Source of the DNA: Candidatus Bathyarchaeota archaeon
GTDB taxonomy: Archaea; Thermoproteota; Bathyarchaeia; Bathyarchaeales; Bathycorpusculaceae
Direction: 5' to 3'
Length of the DNA stretch: 41,560 bases
Assembly: GCA_003165195.1 (NCBI GenBank)
Contig: PLSP01000059.1
Location: 3,854 to 45,413 of the forward strand
Each line of letters begins with the position of its first letter. The first letter of the stretch is position 1. Below are positions 1 to 8,446 of the stretch, piece by piece. Below the pieces are notes generated by a model, which was not told the origin of the DNA, did no database searches, and saw only the letters and a list, made by a program, of their open reading frames with translations. The position numbers were made by a program, and so were the translations under genes.

Positions 1-67
1 CTATTCGTGCAGCTCCCACAATTTTGGTTTTTGCTTCTTCCCTGTATTCTGGAATCACTTTGGGCAT
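1..67 (-). CDS. N-terminal fragment of a TetR/AcrR-like transcriptional regulator, truncated by the window edge
   Basis: Reverse strand from the ATG at 67 reads MPKVIPEYREEAKTKIVGAARI, typical of TetR N-termini; divergent from an MFS exporter. Confidence 0.6.
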   Translation of the reverse strand, partial: MPKVIPEYREEAKTKIVGAARI

Positions 68-179
68 GCTTAACCATCGGTAGATTGCTTTATTTCACTT
101 TAAAACATTCCTATTAGCGACGATAAGTATATTAATTGACTATAAGTCGGTATTACAAAAAATAATAGGTGAAAACGAC

Positions 180-1664
180 ATGAACAGCAACTCCCCCAAA
201 AGCCCAAACGACTCAAACCGCTTAGGCTCAAATTATGCAACTAGAGTCCTCCTAACAGTAACTGCAGTCTCACTATTACTGAACTATGTGGAAACAATGG
301 TTATTCCAGGCATATATGACATCCAAAAGGACCTATCAACCACAGCCACAATTGCTTCATGGATCACCTCTGCATTCTTAATCGTGGGAGCTGCAGTTTC
401 GCCGCTTTTTGGAAAACTCGGGGACATTTACGGCAAGAAAAAAATCTTTCTCATAGTCCTACTCTTCTATATCGCAGGTGTAGGATTAGCAGGATTCTCA
501 ACGAACATATACATGTTAATCGCTTCAAGAGCGATTCAAGGCGTCGGCTTTGCCATAGTTCCTTTGGGGTTAGCTATGATCACTGACGTTTTCCCCAAAG
601 AGCGAGTAGCCACAGCGCAGGGTATAATCAGCGGAACCTTTGCTATCGGCGCTGCCGTTGGCCTAATTATTGGCGCATATATTGTGCAGGACTTAAGTTG
701 GGAATGGGCTTTTCACTCTGCGTTCATTTTAAGCATCATTCTGTTCTTCATAGCGCTTATAGCTCTCAAAAAAGATGTACCTGGTGAGAAAAGCAAAGTA
801 GACATCGTTGGCACAAGCATGCTGATGTCTGGCATAGTCCTCATACTGCTATACTTAACTGAAGCGCCCACTTTAGGTTGGTTATCACTTGAAAACATCG
901 CGTTTCTAATCCCAGGCACTTTCTTAACTGTCGGCTTCTTTGCCTTCGAAAACAAACAAACTATCCCGCTTATTCAGTTAAGTCTGCTAAAAATCAGAAA
1001 TGTACTTGTAGCAAACTTGGTCGGCATACTTTCTAGCATGTCGATGTTCCTGCTCTTTTTCGCAGTTATCTATTACGCTCAGTACCCTGCCCTTATTGGT
1101 CCGTATGGACTGGGATTAAGCATTATTAACACAGGATTAACACTTGCCCCAGCAACATTGGTTATGCTCATTGTTGGGCCATTGATGGGCAGACTTGTAA
1201 CCAGAATTGGACCAAAACCGATACTCACTTTAGGGGCATCCATCAGCATAATCGGCCTTCTGCTGTTTATCTTCTCCAGAGGAACCACAACAGAATTGAC
1301 CATAGATGTAGCAGTCGCTCTTGTGGGAGTTGTCTCATTGATTATCCCCATAGTAAACATGATTTCGGTTTCTGTGCCTAAAGAAAACATTGCAGTCGGA
1401 TTAGGAATGAACACTATGCTAAGAAACCTCGGAGGAGCAATTGGACCGGTCCTTGCCACCACAATTATTTCAACATACTATGACAGAGTTGGACCGCCAA
1501 TATTGCCAACCGTCATGACGTTCGGGAATAAAACAGCCTTTAACACAATCTTCACTATAGGCATAGTATTGATGATAGCGATAATCGCATTAAGCTTAAC
1601 AGCCAAAAACTACACGTTCGGAAAAAACAATACTAAAAAATCAGAAACCCTGAAAAAAAAGTAA
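180..1664 (+). CDS. MFS drug/solute exporter (DHA2/EmrB-like)
   Basis: 494 aa, many TM segments; GKLGDIYGKKKIF and SRAIQGVGFAIVPLGLAMITDVFP motifs typical of MFS drug exporters. Confidence 0.88.
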   Translation: MNSNSPKSPNDSNRLGSNYATRVLLTVTAVSLLLNYVETMVIPGIYDIQKDLSTTATIASWITSAFLIVGAAVSPLFGKLGDIYGKKKIFLIVLLFYIAGVGLAGFSTNIYMLIASRAIQGVGFAIVPLGLAMITDVFPKERVATAQGIISGTFAIGAAVGLIIGAYIVQDLSWEWAFHSAFILSIILFFIALIALKKDVPGEKSKVDIVGTSMLMSGIVLILLYLTEAPTLGWLSLENIAFLIPGTFLTVGFFAFENKQTIPLIQLSLLKIRNVLVANLVGILSSMSMFLLFFAVIYYAQYPALIGPYGLGLSIINTGLTLAPATLVMLIVGPLMGRLVTRIGPKPILTLGASISIIGLLLFIFSRGTTTELTIDVAVALVGVVSLIIPIVNMISVSVPKENIAVGLGMNTMLRNLGGAIGPVLATTIISTYYDRVGPPILPTVMTFGNKTAFNTIFTIGIVLMIAIIALSLTAKNYTFGKNNTKKSETLKKK

Positions 1665-1736
1665 AGTATCCCCGACCATTTGCTAGCTATTTTGTAGCTG
1701 AGCTTTTTATTTAGCAAAAAATAAAAATGGGATTTT

Positions 1737-2402
1737 TTAGACCTTCAGTGGTTTTCCGCAGTTAGGACAAAAAGTGGCGTTTGCAGCCACTGGTGCTCCG
1801 CAATTAGGGCAGTACATCGTTGCTTGCGGTTGCGTTTGTGCCTGGTAAGGCGGTGGCTGTGTTGTGGGCGGTGCTGGGGGTGGAGCGTAACCGTATGGTT
1901 GTGGGGGTGCTTGGCTAGAAGTTTTTACTGAGAAGAAGGCAATTGTAGCGAATATCCAAGCGATGAATATTAGGAATAAGCCAACGAAAACTATGGTCAA
2001 TATGGCGCCCCACCAAAGTAAGGTGCCTGCAGTTTCGAATGAGTGTTCGCCGGTTTTTTGGGCGAGTAATGAGAATGCGCGTCTAAAGTGCATTGCCATA
2101 AGTATGTAGAAGACGAAGACAACTACTAGTGCGCCAAAAATAGTAACCAAAGAGCCGAATCCGAAGGTGAAAATACCGACTGCAAAGGAAAGCACGAGAC
2201 CTGCGGCGAATGCTGCGCCTCCAATAATTCCAAAGATAAGACCCCATAGAGCATTGTGGTAGATCTCTGGCTCCTTATAGTAGTCTGACATCCCTTTCAT
2301 GCCCACGAAAACCAAGATTATACCTATGATGCTAGCGAATGGGAAGATGAGAAGTATTGATCCTATGCCTGCGAGATTCTTACTTGATTCTAAGCTGCTC
2401 AT
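1737..2402 (-). CDS. DUF996-like membrane protein with C-terminal zinc ribbon
   Basis: 221 aa, hydrophobic N-terminus, proline-rich linker, C-terminal YCPNCGAPVAANATFCPNCGKPL double CxxC. Confidence 0.75.
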   Translation of the reverse strand: MSSLESSKNLAGIGSILLIFPFASIIGIILVFVGMKGMSDYYKEPEIYHNALWGLIFGIIGGAAFAAGLVLSFAVGIFTFGFGSLVTIFGALVVVFVFYILMAMHFRRAFSLLAQKTGEHSFETAGTLLWWGAILTIVFVGLFLIFIAWIFATIAFFSVKTSSQAPPQPYGYAPPPAPPTTQPPPYQAQTQPQATMYCPNCGAPVAANATFCPNCGKPLKV

Positions 2403-2554
2403 TTATTGTTTCCTCAATAAAATGGCATTTATAATGTCAATGCATAAAAGCTTTTGCGATCATATTAACGCTAACTTAAAAGCTGAACGAAACTACATTT
2501 TACGAACTGTAAATAAAAGATAGTTGCAATTAAGAAATAAAGGAGAACCTTCAT

Positions 2555-4087
2555 TTGGACAACCATATTGCTTCAATTTATAAAGAATTACTATCGAAAA
2601 TAAAAGATGTTACAGTGTTGGGAACCGCTGAGGGCATAGTCCACTGGGACATGGAAACCATGATGCCTCCAGGGGCCGTAGAACAGCGAAGCGAGCAACT
2701 TGCATTGCTGAGCCGCATTCAACACCAGTTGGCAACTGACCCCGAAATAGGAAGACTCCTCAGCGTTATGCAGTCAAGCCCAGAATCCCAGTCACTGGGA
2801 CAAGTGGAAAAACGCAATCTCTACCTAATCGACAAAAGCTATCGTGAACAAACCGCTCTACCAGAAAAACTGGTAGCTGACCTTGCCAAGCAGGAAGCCG
2901 TCGCAGTGAACGTGTGGAAAAAAGCTAAGGCTCAAAAAAACTTTAACCTCTTCAAGCCTGAATTGCAGAAACTGCTGGATTTAAGCAGACAAGCCGCGGA
3001 ACTTATTATGAAGGTAAAAGAAGTTAAGACGCCCTATGAAGCGATGATCGACAGTTTTGAACCGAAAATGACCCAGGACAAGATCACGGCAACGTTTAAT
3101 GAACTTCAAATAGGGCTCAAAAAATTGGTAAACAAAATAGAAAACAGCTCTGTTAAACCTGACACGTCTTTGCTTTATCTGCCTGTTCCAGTTGAGAATC
3201 AACGTCAAATAGCCCAGTTACTAACACAAACTTTAGGGTACGATACTGCTTCTGCCGACGCCCGCGGACGAATAGATGAAACAGAACACCCCTTCACAAC
3301 AGGTTACTACGACGACGTGCGCATAACAACCCACTATTACCAGGACAACTTTGCAAGCTCAATCTTCTCGGTTATGCATGAAAGCGGTCATGCAATCTAC
3401 GAAGAAAACCTCAACCCAAACTGGAAGTACCAACCTGTGGGCTCAACCTGCTCATATGGCGTTCATGAATCGCAGTCACGGTTCTACGAAAATGTTATTG
3501 GCCGCTCCAAAGAATTCTGGGTTGGCTTTATGCCCAAGCTCAAAAAAGCTGCGCCTAATACGGCCGGTCTCCAATTGGACAGATTCCTTCAGGCAGTTAA
3601 CAGGGTTGAGCGGTCAAAAATTCGAATTGAGGCTGACGAAGTAACCTACAACCTGCATGTAATTGTGCGTTTTGAAATTGAAAGGGACTTATTTGCTCAA
3701 AAAATAGATGTTGATGAGTTGCCGCAGGTGTGGAACCAAAAATACGAGGAGTATCTTGGCATTAAAGTCGAAAATGACTCAGAGGGCGTAATGCAGGATA
3801 CGCATTGGGCAAGTGGATTGTTCGGTTACTTCCCAAGCTATACGCTTGGCAACATTTACAGTGGTCAATTAACCGCTGCAATCACAAAAGACATGCCAGA
3901 TTGGCGAAGTCAACTTACACTGGGAAAACTCAGCCATGTAAACGATTGGTTAAAAGAAAACATTCACGTGCCAAGCGACCTCTATGACCCAGAAGAACTC
4001 ATCAAAAAAGCAACTGGGAAAAGCCTAAACTCTGAAGCTTACCTGCAATACCTCAACGAAAAATACGGAAATCTTTACGGTGTCTGA
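2555..4087 (+). CDS. Carboxypeptidase Taq family metallopeptidase (M32)
   Basis: 510 aa, TTG start; VMHESGHAIYEENL zinc motif and GVHESQSRFYENVIGRS are M32 signatures. Confidence 0.93.
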   Translation: MDNHIASIYKELLSKIKDVTVLGTAEGIVHWDMETMMPPGAVEQRSEQLALLSRIQHQLATDPEIGRLLSVMQSSPESQSLGQVEKRNLYLIDKSYREQTALPEKLVADLAKQEAVAVNVWKKAKAQKNFNLFKPELQKLLDLSRQAAELIMKVKEVKTPYEAMIDSFEPKMTQDKITATFNELQIGLKKLVNKIENSSVKPDTSLLYLPVPVENQRQIAQLLTQTLGYDTASADARGRIDETEHPFTTGYYDDVRITTHYYQDNFASSIFSVMHESGHAIYEENLNPNWKYQPVGSTCSYGVHESQSRFYENVIGRSKEFWVGFMPKLKKAAPNTAGLQLDRFLQAVNRVERSKIRIEADEVTYNLHVIVRFEIERDLFAQKIDVDELPQVWNQKYEEYLGIKVENDSEGVMQDTHWASGLFGYFPSYTLGNIYSGQLTAAITKDMPDWRSQLTLGKLSHVNDWLKENIHVPSDLYDPEELIKKATGKSLNSEAYLQYLNEKYGNLYGV

Positions 4088-4293
4088 GCAGGTGCGGGAG
4101 TAGGAGTAGAAGGGGAAGTGGGCTTAGTTAATTCCTTGAAAACGTACAGGGAAATGTAGAAAACAATTGAGCCGATGAACAGGACAATACCGATGCCGCC
4201 GACGACTGAATTGTATATGTTGGCTCCGATGATGAACAATATAAAACCAAGTATGAATGTTGCTAAGCATGCCCAGTCAAAGCGAGACATCAT
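4075..4293 (-). CDS. Small two-TM membrane protein with Pro/Thr-rich tail
   Basis: 72 aa; two hydrophobic segments; convergent with and overlapping the end of the M32 gene by 13 nt. Confidence 0.5.
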   Translation of the reverse strand: MMSRFDWACLATFILGFILFIIGANIYNSVVGGIGIVLFIGSIVFYISLYVFKELTKPTSPSTPTPAPAQTP

Positions 4294-4457
4294 GTTGCCT
4301 CATGATGAACCATTCAATAAAACTTCAAGATATATACATTTATCGATATAGTTTTCAAAATCCAAGTTACCGCTGCCCCTTAACAAATAATGTCATAAAA
4401 GGTAATTTTTCAGAAAAATACTGAACGCTTCCTAAAGGTTTCAATCTGTATCCGACA

Positions 4458-4470
4458 TTTTTATATATTA
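4458..4470 (+). promoter_or_regulatory. Putative archaeal TATA box for the Fae-Hps gene
   Basis: TTTTTATATATTA about 35-45 nt upstream of the start codon. Confidence 0.5.
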
Positions 4471-4504
4471 CTTGCTCCACACAGAGCGGCAGAGGCTAAG
4501 ATGA

Positions 4505-5950
4505 ATGTCGGGAGCAGATGTTAAGAAGCCAGAGACACGAGAAGAATTTATCAAATTGTTAACTGAAGCCGCCAAAAAAGAGGTTGGCTTAAAAAACAAA
4601 CCCTTAAAACCGACAGTTATTGGAACTGCTAAAGAGTTAGACATACACAGGGATACACTTTACAGTTGGTTAAAAGAGTTTAATGTCGATTTTAAAGAGG
4701 TTGCTGACCGAACACCGACAATAGTTGCAGACTACGCAGACGATTCTCAGCAAGAAAACGTCTATCTAATCGGTGAATCATTGGTTGGAGAAGGAAACGA
4801 AGTAGCTCACATAGACCTTATGGTAGGCAATAAATCAGGGCCAGTCGGCCAAGCATTCGCTAATGGCATGACAAATCTATCAGCTGGTCACACCCCGTTG
4901 TTGGCAGTTATTAGGCCTAATCTACCGCCTAAACCCCACACGCTAATTGTGCCAAAAGTGACTGTAAAGAACATGGAGGACACAGGAAAAATTTTTGGTC
5001 CAGCACAAGCCGCAGTAGCTAAAGCGATCGCTGATTCTGTAGAAGAAGGAATAATTCCAGTTGACAAACTCGATGAATGGGTCATAATTTGCAGCGTTTT
5101 TATTCACCCTAAAGCCAAGGATTTCCGCCGAATATACCAATACAATTACGGCGCAACAAAAATGGCGCTTCAAAGAGCCCTAAAGAAGTATCCATCGCTT
5201 GAAAAGATCATTTACGAGAAAGACCGCTCCAAGCACCCAATTATGGGCTTCAAAGTTCCACGTCTATGGAGACCACCATACCTACAAATTGCACTTGACG
5301 CGCCTTCACTTGAAGGAGCAAAGAAGGTTCTTGAACAATTGCCGGGAAGCGACAGAATAATCATTGAAGCAGGAACACCACTCATTAAACGCTACGGAAC
5401 AAGAGTAATCAACGAACTACGACAAGTAGCCAAAGACAAATTCGTAATAGCAGATCTCAAAACGCTTGATGTTGGCAAAGTCGAAGTAGACATCGCCTAT
5501 GAAGACACCGCAGACGCAGTTGTCGCAGCAGGCTTAGCGCCCGCAGAAACCCTTGACGCAACAGTTCACGAAGCCAGACGCATGGGAATCTACGCGGTCA
5601 TCGACATGCTAAACGTAGAGGACGTCCTTGCAAAACTAAAATCACTTAAAGACTTCCCAGATATCGTCATCTTACACCGAGGCATCGACCAAGAAAGCGG
5701 AAGAACCTGCGGACTTGAACGCATAAAACTGATACGCCAAGCATTCCCCAACAAGAAATTCCTAATTGCAGTCGCAGGCGGCATAGTTCCAGAAACAGCC
5801 AAAGAAGCACTCGAACTGGGCGCAGACATACTCATCGTCGGCAGATACGTCACACAGAGTAGAGACATCGAGCGGGCAGTCAGAGACTTCCTCGAATTGA
5901 CACCAGCCATGCGCGAAGACATCGACCTATACCGAGTCCACACAGAATAA
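4505..5950 (+). CDS. fae-hps: Formaldehyde-activating enzyme / 3-hexulose-6-phosphate synthase fusion with N-terminal HTH-like extension
   Basis: Fae core [22 protein letters not shown]...[27 protein letters not shown], then an Hps (OMPDC-fold) domain [17 protein letters not shown]...[15 protein letters not shown]; about 80 extra N-terminal residues. Confidence 0.93.
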   Translation: MSGADVKKPETREEFIKLLTEAAKKEVGLKNKPLKPTVIGTAKELDIHRDTLYSWLKEFNVDFKEVADRTPTIVADYADDSQQENVYLIGESLVGEGNEVAHIDLMVGNKSGPVGQAFANGMTNLSAGHTPLLAVIRPNLPPKPHTLIVPKVTVKNMEDTGKIFGPAQAAVAKAIADSVEEGIIPVDKLDEWVIICSVFIHPKAKDFRRIYQYNYGATKMALQRALKKYPSLEKIIYEKDRSKHPIMGFKVPRLWRPPYLQIALDAPSLEGAKKVLEQLPGSDRIIIEAGTPLIKRYGTRVINELRQVAKDKFVIADLKTLDVGKVEVDIAYEDTADAVVAAGLAPAETLDATVHEARRMGIYAVIDMLNVEDVLAKLKSLKDFPDIVILHRGIDQESGRTCGLERIKLIRQAFPNKKFLIAVAGGIVPETAKEALELGADILIVGRYVTQSRDIERAVRDFLELTPAMREDIDLYRVHTE

Positions 5951-6122
5951 AACAAAAACCAAGAGCGCAAGCTCACCAAACTTTTTCTTTATTTTATTTC
6001 AAGTAAAACATCAGGTTTTCTGTAACAGCTCAACAGGACAACCATTAACATCAGTATTTATTGGCTCTTTGCATGCGCCCATACTTGACACCTGTTAACC
6101 CCAGAAGATCTCTTTTGATTTT

Positions 6123-6155
6123 CACCGGGGAAGGGACTCGAACCCCTGCGAACAC
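6123..6155 (-). other. tRNA 3'-end remnant (tRNA-Ser-like T-arm plus acceptor 3' strand)
   Basis: Reverse complement GTGTTCGCAGGGGTTCGAGTCCCTTCCCCGGTG matches 30/33 nt of the tRNA-Ser 3' end at 21070-21102; no 5' half found upstream. Confidence 0.75.
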
Positions 6156-6219
6156 AAAATTTGTAATGCATTGAAATGCGATAGAGTTAAAAGCAATTAT
6201 TATGTAAATTGTTTTAGGC

Positions 6220-6489
6220 GTGTGTATGGTTAGAGAAAAAAAGCGGCAAGTATGCTTTCGAATTGAAGAATCCATTGTTAATGAAATGGAGGATATAAGA
6301 GAGAAAACGGGCGTTCCGGTCAGCACACAGATAGAGTTACGACTAAAGGGCTTCACAATAAATAGTATTGCTGAGAAGGGCAGATGGGATAAAGTTTGGC
6401 GTTGGTATACAAGCTTAGAAAAAGACGATGCTTTTGCAGATAACGTTGAAAACGCGGTTGAAAGAATGCGGGAGCTGAAACTTCGTTAA
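6220..6489 (+). CDS. VapB-like ribbon-helix-helix antitoxin
   Basis: 89 aa; KKRQVCFRIEESIVNEMEDIREKTGVPVSTQIELRLKGF RHH-like; stop overlaps start of the downstream PIN toxin. Confidence 0.75.
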   Translation: MCMVREKKRQVCFRIEESIVNEMEDIREKTGVPVSTQIELRLKGFTINSIAEKGRWDKVWRWYTSLEKDDAFADNVENAVERMRELKLR

Positions 6490-6887
6490 TGGTCTGTTTA
6501 GATACAACTTTTTTGATCGATCTAATTCGAAAAAAACCCGAGGCTGAAAAGAAATTAAGCAGCCTTATAAAAAGAAGCGATGGTCCATGCGTCACTGTTA
6601 TCACTGTAGGAGAGCTGTTTTATGGAGCCTTCAAGTCAAGAAATGTTGAAAAGGAAAAAGAAAAAATAAACGCCGTTCTAAGTGGTCTTCTGATTCTTGA
6701 AATGAATGAACATGGGGCTGAAAAATTTGGGCAAATTCTTAGCGCTTTAGATCAGGCGGGTCAGAAAACTAATGATAGAGATGTTTTGATTGCTGCAATC
6801 GCTATTTCAAAAGGTCAAAATGTCATAATAACCCGAAACGAAAAAGATTTCGAAAAAATCCCAGAGATAGCCGTTGAATCGTACTAG
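6489..6887 (+). CDS. VapC-like PIN-domain ribonuclease toxin
   Basis: 132 aa; MVCLDTTFLIDLIRKK N-terminus, internal GELFYGA, C-terminal DRDVLIAAIAISKGQNVIITRNEKDFEKI. Confidence 0.9.
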   Translation: MVCLDTTFLIDLIRKKPEAEKKLSSLIKRSDGPCVTVITVGELFYGAFKSRNVEKEKEKINAVLSGLLILEMNEHGAEKFGQILSALDQAGQKTNDRDVLIAAIAISKGQNVIITRNEKDFEKIPEIAVESY

Positions 6888-6929
6888 ACCTAAATTTTTG
6901 GTCACTACATTTTCGAATATTTGTTGTTG

Positions 6930-7073
6930 GACCGGTGGAGGGATTCGAACCCCCTGCGAACACGAAGCTCATCAGTGTCTTTAATCGAATCAAATCCCAA
7001 CTAAATTTCAGAGTTCGTTATGCTGGGGCTCTGACCATTAAGGATGTGCATGCTGGCTCACTAAAGCACCAAT
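6930..7073 (-). tRNA. Candidate intron-rich or degenerate tRNA; possible tRNA-Gln(CUG)
   Basis: Reverse strand: 3' T-arm GGGGG-TTCGAAT-CCCTC and acceptor CACCGGT pairing with upstream ATTGGTG (two G.U); ACGAA-CTCTGAA ... TTCGT could be an anticodon arm interrupted by a ~40-nt intron; D-arm region has an extra insertion. T-arm is solid, the full model is tentative. Confidence 0.35.
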
Positions 7074-7248
7074 TTAGCGATTGTATGATACTCGAGAAAA
7101 CTTTTAACCTTAGCATTCGGTTAGCCATATTAACGGATTACATCTAAAGATTGTAGTCCCAAAAGGATTATTTTCATAAGATTAGTAAATAAATTAGCGA
7201 TAGTTTTTGTTGGCTCGATTATCTTTTTAGCAGCTATTAGCCCAGCGT

Positions 7249-8070
7249 TTGCTCTTTTCCGGTTCGATGACTCTGCCGAGAATGATTCCATTTAGCTCAA
7301 GCAACAGCAATTGGTACAGCTCAAATTGGAGTGGATACGCAGTTAATGGTTCGGCAGGCTCGGTAACTTCTGCTAGTGGGTCATGGATTGTTCCCACAGT
7401 TAGAGGTGGCACTGGTACTGCATACGCTGCATTCTGGACTGGCATCGATGGCTTTGGCTCAAGCACAGTTGAACAAATAGGAACTCTCTCAGAAAGTAGC
7501 GCTACCTTCGGCTTTAGAAGCGGATCAAAAACAACCACAGCTTACTACGCTTGGTACAAATTTTATCCTTCCGAGTCAATTATAGCAATAACCACAGCAA
7601 CTACACCATCAGGAGCTTCAGCGGCAGTAAAGCCTGGTGACATAGTCTTTGCAGAAGTGACTTATGTAACTGGTGACACATTTGTCCTTACCATTACTGA
7701 TAAGACTGAAGGATGGACGTTTACCACAACAGGAAGCCAATCCGGTGCTACTGAGTCTTCCGCCGAGTGGATTGCAGAGGCACCCTCATCATCTACAGGA
7801 GCATTGCCACTTGCAAACTTTGGTAAAGTTTACTTTGGAAATGACTACACATCCACTGCATTAACCTGCTATGCCACCGTAAATGGGGTTACCGGGAGTA
7901 TTGGTTCCTTTTTACATGGAAGTTCTGTTGGAAGGTCTAATGAGGTTCAATCGATAACAATGGCTACTCAAATGGGCTTTGGCAGATACACCATTATTGT
8001 TCCCGAAGCTACTCCATCAGCGTTGTCATCGGATGGAACTAGCTTTTCGATTACATGGGACAGAGCATAA
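7249..8070 (+). CDS. Eqolisin-like (peptidase G1) secreted protease, apparently frameshifted from its signal peptide
   Basis: SSNWSGYAVNG...SASGSWIVPTV...AAFWTGIDGFGSSTVEQIGT...SAEWIAEAPSS...ANFGKVYF matches the G1 pattern with candidate Gln and Glu; a signal peptide is encoded just upstream in another frame. Confidence 0.7.
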   Translation: MLFSGSMTLPRMIPFSSSNSNWYSSNWSGYAVNGSAGSVTSASGSWIVPTVRGGTGTAYAAFWTGIDGFGSSTVEQIGTLSESSATFGFRSGSKTTTAYYAWYKFYPSESIIAITTATTPSGASAAVKPGDIVFAEVTYVTGDTFVLTITDKTEGWTFTTTGSQSGATESSAEWIAEAPSSSTGALPLANFGKVYFGNDYTSTALTCYATVNGVTGSIGSFLHGSSVGRSNEVQSITMATQMGFGRYTIIVPEATPSALSSDGTSFSITWDRA

Positions 8071-8303
8071 GGCTACTTCATCGAGCTAAAACTCCCTTTT
8101 TGTTACTTAGCTTCCTTCTAGCTAACTTGCCTCTTAGATAGCCTCTTTTCTACAATGGTCAAAACAGCCAACAGTCGATCCGCTCTGACCTCAAAAAAAA
8201 GCAAACGCTGCTTGGCTGCTTGCTGTAAATTGCAAGCTTTTAGAGCATCCTTTGGAAGTCGGGTTAATACATTCATCAACTTCGCAGTTCCAGAAAGACC
8301 TCG

Positions 8304-8349
8304 GAGGGATAGGGGTCTACTATTTGCACAAAATGTCTATAGCCAAAAA
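8304..8349 (-). repeat. Hairpin/poly-pyrimidine repeat R8 (TTTGG subtype)
   Basis: Reverse strand TTTTTGGCTATAGACATTTTGTGCAAATAGTAGACCCCTATCCCTC, nearly identical to R2. Confidence 0.85.
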
Positions 8350-8377
8350 GATCACCTAAACATTCGACTTGGTAGAA

Positions 8378-8415
8378 TAGGGGTCTAGTATTTACATCAA
8401 ACTTCAATAGGTAAA
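8378..8415 (-). repeat. Hairpin/poly-pyrimidine repeat R7
   Basis: Reverse strand TTTACCTATTGAAGTTTGATGTAAATACTAGACCCCTAT; with flanks, perfect 8-bp arms GTATTTAC/GTAAATAC. Confidence 0.85.
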
Positions 8416-8446
8416 TACCAAGCCCAAACCAACAAACCGGTGCGTT

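Noticed and set aside
1079-1462. 127-aa - strand ORF inside the MFS gene
   Set aside because: Antisense shadow of a well-supported CDS; the same applies to many track ORFs (e.g. 4943-5173, 5590-5979, 18434-18838, 27075-27542).
6056-6220. Complete tRNA at the 6123 fragment
   Set aside because: Only the T-arm and 3' acceptor strand are present; no D-arm, anticodon arm or matching 5' acceptor nearby.
8155-8388. 77-aa + strand ORF
   Set aside because: Overlaps repeats R7/R8, biased composition, no recognisable family; likely chance.
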